From contig JAAEZO010000008.1 of NCBI GenBank assembly GCA_018222825.1, forward strand, positions 1 to 40,145: 40,145 nt of DNA. The letters are read 5' to 3'. Source of the stretch: Gammaproteobacteria bacterium (lineage in GTDB: Bacteria > Pseudomonadota > Gammaproteobacteria > Enterobacterales > Aeromonadaceae). A program made the translations under genes and the position numbers. The notes beneath the pieces are model-generated. The model was not told where the DNA came from, ran no database searches, and saw nothing but the letters and a program-made list of their open reading frames with translations. This document shows, piece after piece, positions 34,280 through 40,145 of this stretch (within the stretch, counting starts at the first letter, position 1; the number at the start of each line of letters is the position of its first letter).

Positions 34280-35201
34280 GCTTGCCTCCTTGTTGGTCAT
34301 CCGCAGCGCCGGTTACCGGAACTGCCGGTGTGGTTTGAGCCGAGTGCTCGAACAGGGCGTCCAGTCTGGCCTCGTAATCATGATAGCCGAGGGTCTGATA
34401 AAGCTGCTCCCGGGTCTGCATCTGCGCCAGCAGATCACGCTGATGGCCCTGACTCAGGATCTGGCGATAAACGGTTTCTGCAGCCTGGCTCATGGCCCGA
34501 AAGGCCGACAGCGGATACAGCACCATATCTACTCCGACCTCGGCCAGCTCGGGCTGAGTGAACAAGGGGGTTTTGCCGAATTCGGTGATGTTGGCCAACA
34601 CCGGCACGGGAACCGCCTCGCAAAAGCGACGGTATTGATCCAGGCTTTCCATCGCTTCGGGAAAGATCATGTCGGCACCGGCGGCGACACAGGCAAGGGC
34701 GCGATCTATGGCACTGTTCATGCCCTCTACCGCCAGCGCATCGGTACGGGCCATGATGGCAAAGCGCGAGTCGGTGCGAGCATCCACCGCCGCCTTGACT
34801 CGGTCCACCATTTCATCACGCGAGACGATGGCCTTGTTGGGTCTGTGCCCGCAGCGCTTCTGAGCTACCTGATCCTCGATATGAATCCCCGCCACCCCGG
34901 CCCGTTCCATCTCCCGCACGGTGCGGGCGATATTAAAGGCACCACCGAAACCGGTATCCACATCCACCAGCAACGGCAACTCGGTGGCTGCCGTGATACG
35001 GCGGGCATCTTCCAGCACCTCGCTCAGGCTGGTGATGCCCAGATCCGGCAGCCCGAACGAAGCATTGGCCACCCCGGCGCCAGACAGATACAGCGCCTTG
35101 TGCCCGGCCTGCTCTGCCTGCATGGCACTGTAGGCATTAATGGCGCCGACGATGGCCAGCGGCGGAGTCCCTTGCAGCGCCTCGAATAAACTGAGCTTCA
35201 T
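34272..35201 (-). CDS. prpB: Methylisocitrate lyase PrpB
   Basis: Splits 2-methylisocitrate into pyruvate and succinate, the last step of the methylcitrate cycle. It is 309 aa. The catalytic motif KRCGHRPNK has its cysteine at residue 117, and the metal-binding aspartates of [11 protein letters not shown] are at 80 and 82. AGGAGA lies close upstream of the ATG. It is the first gene of prpBCD; the transcriptional regulator prpR found beside this operon in many bacteria is not in the window. Confidence 0.97.
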   Translation of the reverse strand: MKLSLFEALQGTPPLAIVGAINAYSAMQAEQAGHKALYLSGAGVANASFGLPDLGITSLSEVLEDARRITAATELPLLVDVDTGFGGAFNIARTVREMERAGVAGIHIEDQVAQKRCGHRPNKAIVSRDEMVDRVKAAVDARTDSRFAIMARTDALAVEGMNSAIDRALACVAAGADMIFPEAMESLDQYRRFCEAVPVPVLANITEFGKTPLFTQPELAEVGVDMVLYPLSAFRAMSQAAETVYRQILSQGHQRDLLAQMQTREQLYQTLGYHDYEARLDALFEHSAQTTPAVPVTGAADDQQGGKHD

Positions 35202-35526
35202 GGCTGTGTCTCCTGGTGGTGGGCACGCCGAGGTGCCAACGGTTCGCCATCTCTGGCGAGCACGGCATTCAGGGGCTGGTAATGTGTAAACAGGATAAGT
35301 GCAGGGCAGGAATGACGGGCAGGACCTCGATAACGGGCCTGAAACAGCGGGTACTGAATTGGTTTACGCAATACGACCATGATTTATCGACACTTTATTG
35401 GCACACAAGCTAAAAGTAGCAGCTGGTACGCCTAGCAAGATGGAATCGGTCGATAAATAGTGAAAGGTCGATCCTGAACACGCCGGACTTCACATGGCGG
35501 ATTCAGGATCGAAAAGAATGCCGCCG
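35202..35526. other. Control region upstream of prpB
   Basis: These 325 bp hold a perfect 10 bp inverted repeat, ATTTATCGAC at 35382-35391 and GTCGATAAAT at 35449-35458, separated by 57 bp, which could be a pair of operator half-sites. A hairpin GGCAC / GTGCC lies near 35221-35236 in the leader. I found neither a sigma-54 site with the right spacing nor a good sigma-70 pair. The 35469-35511 hairpin belongs to the next gene. A 60-codon open frame here lacks a ribosome site and is not called. Confidence 0.45.
35469..35511 (-). terminator. Large hairpin after the GGDEF/EAL gene
   Basis: Perfect 10 bp arms CGATCCTGAA / TTCAGGATCG with an inner CGCC / GGCG pairing, 16 bp past the stop. The run after it is only ACCTTT, so termination may be partial. 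The arm sequence could also be a protein site. Confidence 0.5.
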
Positions 35527-37422
35527 TTATGCCGAGCGAGAGCGGCGCTGGTCTTGGGACAGCAAATCGTTCATCGCCTCAACCGGCATGGGTTTGGCCA
35601 GCAGATAGCCCTGACCCAGCCCGCAGCCCAATTGCTGCAACAGCGCCTGCTGCTCGGGCAACTCGATGCCTTCGGCGGTCACCGTCATGTCCAGACTCTC
35701 GGCCAGAGAAATAATGGCCTTGACCAGATTGAACGCCCGGGGATCGGTCGACAGGTCGGCCACAAAGGATTTATCAATCTTGAGTTTGTTGATCGGCAGC
35801 TGTCGCAGGTGGCTGAACGACGAATAACCGGTGCCGAAATCATCCAGCGCTATCTCTATTCCCAGCTCACGCAGTTCCTGTAGTGTTTCAACCGAACCGG
35901 CGGTATCCCACAGGCTGGTGTCTTCGGTGATTTCCAGTACCAGAGTCGAGACATCAAGACCGGTATCGCGCAATACCCCACTGACGGTCCGTGCCAGCTC
36001 CCCTTCCATGAAGATATTGGGACTGATATTGACGTTTACCTTCAGCCAGTCGAAACCGGCCTGATGCCAGCAGTGCAGCTGGCGACAGGCCTGCGACAAC
36101 ACCCACTCATTTAGCCGGTGCGCCAGACCATGCTGTTCGGCAACCGCAATCAACTCGAGGGGGCTGATAAAACCATGCTCGGCCGAATTCCAGCGCAACA
36201 GTGCTTCCACCGACTCGATAGCGCCGCTGTTCAACCGAAAAATCGGTTGGTAGTGCAGCGCCAGCAGATTCTGCTCAATCGCCGCTTGCAAGGATACGGC
36301 CAGCTTCTGACGGCGCAGCCGGCGCTCGTCCATCCCCGGCTCGAACATCTGCACCATGGTCTTGCGGCTGTGTTTGGCATAATACATGGCGGTGTCGGCA
36401 TGACTCAGCAGTTCAGGCACGGTAGTGCCGTGCTTGGGATAAAGACTGGTGCCGATGCAGGCCTGAGGCGACAGACAGCCATCGGGCAATTGCACGTCGC
36501 GCGACAGCGACTCGAATAACCGCGTCGCCATCAGTTCGGCGTCTTCGATATGTTCAAACTGCTGGATGATCACGAATTCATCCCCGCCCAGCCGGGCCAC
36601 CTGGCCTTGTTCACCGATGGTGTCACTCAGCCGAACGGCAATCTCCCGCAGCAGGCTGTCCCCCACCTCATGACCCAGGCTGTCGTTGATGGCCTTGAAA
36701 CTGTTCAAATCGACCATGTGAACTGCCAGCGCACCTCGTTCCCGCTGAACCCGGCTCAGCGCCTTGTCAATCAGCTGATAGAAATACATTCGATTGGGCA
36801 GACCGGTGAGCATATCGTGATAGGCCATGTGGCGGTTACGGCGATTCTCCCGTAACAACAGCAGTAACATCAGGCCGCCACTGAGCAGCAGGCCACCCAG
36901 ATAGAGGCTGGAACGCAGCCGTATATCCTGAATAATATCAAGCTGTTGCCAAACCTTGTCACCGGAGAAACTTTCGACATTGATTTCTCGTGCCAACTTG
37001 CGATAGTGCGCCAGCTCCTGTCGCAACGCCGTAATTTCGGCCCTGTCACCCGCCGTTAACGCATACACCCGCCCTTCCCAGCGTTCGAGCTGACGGGAAA
37101 AGCTTTCCAGCATCGGCAGTATGCCCGGCTGCTCACGCACCGGGCGATTTTCTTCTCCGGTCAGCAGGGTGTCGATTCGGCTCCACAACAATTCGAAGCG
37201 CAACTGGGCGTTCTCTTCGTCTGCGGTCTGGGCCATCAACGCCGTCAGCGATTGATCAAATTTAAGCAATTCCATTTCCAGTTCGGAGCTGGACCAGCCA
37301 ATGCCCTTGATGGTGGCCGACACGTAGCGCACCACTTCCAGATCCCGGTAATAACCGTAAAGCGAGCTGGCACCAAATAGCAGGGTAATGATGGTAAGAC
37401 TGATCAACTTGAAGGTTTTCAC
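35527..37422 (-). CDS. Membrane GGDEF/EAL protein (c-di-GMP turnover)
   Basis: A 631 aa inner-membrane protein that may make and break cyclic di-GMP. One membrane segment lies at residues 6-23 and a second at 174-190, enclosing a helical periplasmic sensor of about 150 aa. The GGDEF domain keeps its signature at 279-283 (ARLGGDEFVII). There is no RxxD inhibitory site at the usual place, where GEQG stands. The EAL domain keeps EAL at 406-408 (ESVEALLRW), VNVNISP, LEITED, and ALDDFGTGYSS. Both sites look intact, so the net activity cannot be told. The start is a GTG overlapping the stop of the gene before it (GTGA), with no separate ribosome site. Confidence 0.92.
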   Translation of the reverse strand: MKTFKLISLTIITLLFGASSLYGYYRDLEVVRYVSATIKGIGWSSSELEMELLKFDQSLTALMAQTADEENAQLRFELLWSRIDTLLTGEENRPVREQPGILPMLESFSRQLERWEGRVYALTAGDRAEITALRQELAHYRKLAREINVESFSGDKVWQQLDIIQDIRLRSSLYLGGLLLSGGLMLLLLLRENRRNRHMAYHDMLTGLPNRMYFYQLIDKALSRVQRERGALAVHMVDLNSFKAINDSLGHEVGDSLLREIAVRLSDTIGEQGQVARLGGDEFVIIQQFEHIEDAELMATRLFESLSRDVQLPDGCLSPQACIGTSLYPKHGTTVPELLSHADTAMYYAKHSRKTMVQMFEPGMDERRLRRQKLAVSLQAAIEQNLLALHYQPIFRLNSGAIESVEALLRWNSAEHGFISPLELIAVAEQHGLAHRLNEWVLSQACRQLHCWHQAGFDWLKVNVNISPNIFMEGELARTVSGVLRDTGLDVSTLVLEITEDTSLWDTAGSVETLQELRELGIEIALDDFGTGYSSFSHLRQLPINKLKIDKSFVADLSTDPRAFNLVKAIISLAESLDMTVTAEGIELPEQQALLQQLGCGLGQGYLLAKPMPVEAMNDLLSQDQRRSRSA

Positions 37423-37964
37423 GGTTCGCGTGCGTCCAGAGTCTTTAACTGCCAGATCAGCAGTTCATGATAACGCTTGGTGTTGAATTGCGGATGGTCC
37501 GACAGGGGCAACATCAACCAGACCGGTCCCTTGTGCCGGATTTTCATCGGCTTGCCGTCGAGGTGTGTCGTCAGCAACAAGGGCGTATCTGCTACCAGCT
37601 CTCTGTCGATATCATGATGATAATCGTTAAGCGCCACCGCCCTGACATCACTCCCCTCGGCGCCGACTCGCCGCAACAAATCACTCATCAGCACGCCGCG
37701 AAAATGGTGCTGTCCTTCCGTCCAGGGGGTATGGGTTCTGAATTCGTGCTGCGGCAATGCCGCCAGCATGTCCATGTCAAACTCGGCTTTGTCGTCGGCA
37801 TTGGTCACGGTCAGGTTACCGGTCACGGTCAGCACTACCCTGCCCTCGGGTGAGGGCAAAGGATCGCCGGCAAACGACAGCGAACTCCATGCTGCCAGCA
37901 GCAGCCCGAGAGCTGACGCTGGCAAGAAACGACGACCTCGCACTTCACTCATCCCTGGCTTCAT
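37419..37964 (-). CDS. Periplasmic protein of the molybdopterin-binding (SUOX-like) fold, no cysteine
   Basis: A 181 aa secreted protein with a signal peptide ending near LSFAGD. The body resembles the oxidoreductase molybdopterin-binding fold (for example FRGVLMSDLLRRVGAEGSD, VALNDYHHDI, and RHKGPVWLMLPLSDHP). It contains no cysteine at all, so it cannot hold molybdenum as sulfite oxidases do. That favours a binding or sensing role over catalysis. GAGGGG precedes the ATG. It overlaps the GGDEF/EAL gene by 4 bp and probably feeds a periplasmic signal to that protein's sensor domain; this is inference. Confidence 0.78.
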   Translation of the reverse strand: MKPGMSEVRGRRFLPASALGLLLAAWSSLSFAGDPLPSPEGRVVLTVTGNLTVTNADDKAEFDMDMLAALPQHEFRTHTPWTEGQHHFRGVLMSDLLRRVGAEGSDVRAVALNDYHHDIDRELVADTPLLLTTHLDGKPMKIRHKGPVWLMLPLSDHPQFNTKRYHELLIWQLKTLDAREP

Positions 37965-38288
37965 TATTTCCCCTCAAAAAAGACTCAATAGAGCATGTAA
38001 CCATAGCAAATTTTTTGATAACGATTTTTAATAACAACTCGGTTAATACCGAGTCTGACAGGATTGAAAATCGATGTCGAGCCAGAGGTGAGGCCCATCC
38101 GGCAAGCTCGAACGAGACATTGATCCATTTGAATCTAACCTTCAATTTTCAGGAACTGCCGGTCATGATCGAGCCCCACCGATTCAATATCACAATAAAG
38201 ACCCAAAAAGATCCATCCACTCTCGTTACCAATAAAAAAGCGCTACGTTCATTAACGAGCAAGCCCGGCATTACCGGGCTTGCTGTGT
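37965..38288. other. Intergenic region upstream of the SUOX-fold gene
   Basis: These 324 bp contain an inverted repeat CTCGGT / ACCGAG around TAAT at 38038-38053, a possible operator, and the hairpin at 38258-38284. No convincing promoter hexamers or ribosome-bound small gene were found. Open frames on the plus strand here run into the antisense of the flanking genes and are not called. Confidence 0.4.
38258..38284. terminator. Hairpin after the metallophosphatase gene
   Basis: A perfect 11 bp stem AGCAAGCCCGG / CCGGGCTTGCT around a 5 nt loop, 4 bp past the stop read leftwards. A short GTTAATG follows on that side and TGTGTTT on the other, so the T-tract is weak on both strands. Confidence 0.6.
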
Positions 38289-40145
38289 TTACAGTCGGTT
38301 CAGGGTCACACCCGGTTCGGGCAATGCCGTCAGCACCGGTCGGCGCGCTCGCACATAATCGATAAAAGCCCGCGCATCGGTGTTGCAGGCAACCCCGGCC
38401 GTTTTGCAGTTCAGCGGCTGATTGAGGTAGTGCACTTCGATGGCTCCCTGCCCGTTTTTGCTCAGCCTGGCCACCGGAAACGCCGCCGGCTTGCCATTGA
38501 CGAACGCCAGATCCAGCCGGTCGGTGAACGCCTGCTGCGAGTCAAACAGCGTATTCCATCCCTCGTTGCCGGAGGCATGGTAACCATTCAGCGCCACCTG
38601 ATAGCGGGCATCCGGTTCAATTCGCTGCCACTGGCCGTTATCCAGGTATTCGATACGATTGAGATAACCCCGTCCCCGGCTGGTTTCGTTGAAGATATAA
38701 CGCAGCCCGGCCCCGTAGGGGAAGCTGCCGCGATCGGCAGCCGATGGCAAAGCGGTGTTAATGGTTTCCAGCAGCAGTCCGGCAACCTGACGGCCGGTGA
38801 GCGACACCAGGCTGATGGGGTTGGCGAAGGGCAACAGCTCCAGGCCAACATTGCCCTCTTTGAGTACACCCGGCTCCAGGCTGTTACGCACCGAGCCGGC
38901 GGCCACCAGCGCAAAATCGGCACGACGGCCGGTCACCGCCTGCACTTCGGGAGTATTGACCCAGTACAGCTGGCTGGCCGCCACCAGGGGCGCGACCTGA
39001 GAACCCCGGCCTTCGACCGGCAGCCGCACATGGGTTAACGGCAGAGGAACATGACCAACCTCGTCACCGTAGGCTTTGGCCAGCGCCGGACGATACTGCT
39101 CATCGATATGGGCACGCAGCGCCGCATCTTCCGCCACCACCTTGATATTGGGCTCGGCCTCGATGGCGGCCCTCAGTCGCTGCTGTTGCGCTTCGCTCAA
39201 TCGGTATTTCTCGCCCCGGCGAATATCGCGGTAGAAGACGTTATCCGACAACAGGGTGTTGCCCCCTTCACAGCGGCTGACCCGCCCGTCGGGAGTAAAG
39301 GTCACACTTACCTGTCCCATAGCCTGGGCAAACTGGCCGGCCTGCACCACGCAGGTAGTACCGAGTCCGTCCGGGTTGTTGAACCGACGCGCATAAGGTT
39401 CGCCACTTCCCCAGCCGAGGTTGCTGAAGTCACCGAGCAGACTGTGGGAATGGCCGCCGACGATGAGATCGATGCCATTGACCTTCCGGGCCAGACGTTG
39501 GTCGCGTTCCAGCCCCAGGTGGGTAACGGCAACGATGTGTTTAACCCCCTGCTCACGCAGGGCCCTGACGGTGCGCTGGGCACTGTCGACTTCGCGCTCG
39601 AAACGCAGCTTGCCGACATGGGGGCTCAGGTTGGCCATGTCTTCCAGCACCAGTCCCATCACCGCCACCACCGGACGTTTACCGGCGTCCTTGACCCGCT
39701 CGACCCGCTTCTTTTTGCTGCCGTCGAAGGCATAAAGTACGTAAGGCTTGAGGTTGTCCAGGCTGTTCAGATCAGGATCCTGGCTGGCATCCAGATTGGC
39801 GGCCAGTACCGGAAAGTTGACGTTCTGCACAAAAGCAGACAAGCGGCCGTTATCGAGAGAAAACTCATCATTACCCAAGGCCATGGCATCCAGCTGCATT
39901 TGGCTCAGCAGGTCGGCGTTCATCGCGCCACGGTTGAGTTTGAAATAGCCGGTTCCCTGCCAGGCATCTCCGCCGTGTACAAACAGTAGCGGCTGATCAT
40001 TCAGCTCCGCCTGCTGACGCAAGGCCTTGACCTCACTCAACAGCCGAGGATAGCCACCCAGACGGGTGTACACCGCCTGATTACCCAGCTTCAAGCGGGC
40101 ATCGGTCGGGTCAAAATGTGAATGGGTGTCGTTGATATGGGCCAG
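38289..40145 (-). CDS. 5'-Nucleotidase/UshA-type metallophosphatase (partial at right edge)
   Basis: Usually a periplasmic enzyme that removes phosphate from nucleotides. The gene runs off the right edge; 618 codons are visible and the frame is open to the last base, so the true start and any signal peptide are outside. The N-terminal metal-binding motifs are HINDTHSHF at the edge, FVHGGDAWQG, VAVTHLGLE and GGHSHSLL. The C-terminal substrate-binding domain has LPFANPISLVSLTGRQV and NEGWNTLF. The usual GNHEFD motif reads GNDEFS near residue 85 of the visible part, changing both catalytic dyad positions (His117 and Asp120 of E. coli UshA). The activity is therefore uncertain. Confidence 0.88.
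   Translation of the reverse strand: MAHINDTHSHFDPTDARLKLGNQAVYTRLGGYPRLLSEVKALRQQAELNDQPLLFVHGGDAWQGTGYFKLNRGAMNADLLSQMQLDAMALGNDEFSLDNGRLSAFVQNVNFPVLAANLDASQDPDLNSLDNLKPYVLYAFDGSKKKRVERVKDAGKRPVVAVMGLVLEDMANLSPHVGKLRFEREVDSAQRTVRALREQGVKHIVAVTHLGLERDQRLARKVNGIDLIVGGHSHSLLGDFSNLGWGSGEPYARRFNNPDGLGTTCVVQAGQFAQAMGQVSVTFTPDGRVSRCEGGNTLLSDNVFYRDIRRGEKYRLSEAQQQRLRAAIEAEPNIKVVAEDAALRAHIDEQYRPALAKAYGDEVGHVPLPLTHVRLPVEGRGSQVAPLVAASQLYWVNTPEVQAVTGRRADFALVAAGSVRNSLEPGVLKEGNVGLELLPFANPISLVSLTGRQVAGLLLETINTALPSAADRGSFPYGAGLRYIFNETSRGRGYLNRIEYLDNGQWQRIEPDARYQVALNGYHASGNEGWNTLFDSQQAFTDRLDLAFVNGKPAAFPVARLSKNGQGAIEVHYLNQPLNCKTAGVACNTDARAFIDYVRARRPVLTALPEPGVTLNRL

Noticed and set aside
35198-35380. A 60-codon frame ending at the prpB start
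   Set aside because: It has no ribosome site and no hydrophobic or conserved pattern, and it ends in the prpB leader by chance.
35202-35380. A sigma-54 promoter before prpB, as in E. coli prpBCDE
   Set aside because: TGGCAC occurs near 35232 but the matching GC is at the wrong distance (12 instead of 10 bp).
37757-38365. A plus-strand frame across the gap before the metallophosphatase
   Set aside because: It runs antisense into both flanking genes and has no motif; the short MIEPHR start inside it lacks support.
1-40145. CRISPR arrays, tRNA genes, insertion sequences, defence islands
   Set aside because: No regularly spaced direct repeats, cloverleaf sequences, transposase motifs or known defence genes were seen in any frame or gap.

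Overview
The window reads as a chromosomal segment of a marine or estuarine gammaproteobacterium, most likely in the order Aeromonadales (an Oceanimonas, Oceanisphaera or Zobellella type organism). This placement is inferred from protein resemblance and from the combination of torECAD, a ureDABCEFG-hupE cluster, prpBCD and a Tad pilus locus; I could not run a search. No tRNA, rRNA, CRISPR array, insertion sequence or prophage is visible. I see no clearly broken gene, and two genes are cut by the window edges.

Layout. (1) 1-2217: divergent biotin genes bioB (cut at the left edge) and bioA, sharing a short control region with a BirA-type operator. (2) 2288-14900: a Tad/Flp pilus operon of 14 genes on the minus strand. 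In transcription order these are the Flp pilin, tadV prepilin peptidase, an AAA ATPase with a winged-helix-like N terminus, rcpC, rcpA secretin, a small lipoprotein, tadG, two tadE-like pseudopilins, tadZ, tadA, tadB, tadC and tadD. A pilin leader of more than 500 bp lies upstream. (3) 15438-18782: an L,D-transpeptidase, a small membrane protein and asnS with its terminator. (4) 18783-20418: a repeat-rich gap and a purine permease of the AzgA/NCS2 type. (5) 20555-25295: a torECAD trimethylamine N-oxide respiration operon preceded by an FNR-like site. (6) 25317-31200: a complete urease operon, ureDABC-EFG-hupE, with what looks like a full nitrogen-control promoter (sigma-54 site, IHF site, two NtrC-like sites). 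(7) 31265-35201: the methylcitrate operon prpBCD. (8) 35527-37964: a membrane GGDEF/EAL protein translationally coupled to a cysteine-free periplasmic protein of the molybdopterin-binding fold. (9) 38289 to the right edge: a 5'-nucleotidase/UshA-type metallophosphatase whose usual catalytic His/Asp dyad is substituted.

The most interesting non-coding signal is a family of about 80-110 nt structured repeats, present four times (18991-19088, 27691-27793, 32873-32966 inverted, 33041-33121). Outer and inner stems change sequence between copies but keep their pairing, while a stretch beginning GAGCGTACATGGA stays nearly constant. Three of the four copies lie inside operons, between ureC and ureE and between prpC and prpD.

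Functionally the segment combines surface attachment (Tad pilus, c-di-GMP turnover), anaerobic respiration (TMAO), nitrogen scavenging (urease, purine uptake), propionate catabolism and biotin synthesis, which fits a versatile aquatic facultative anaerobe.
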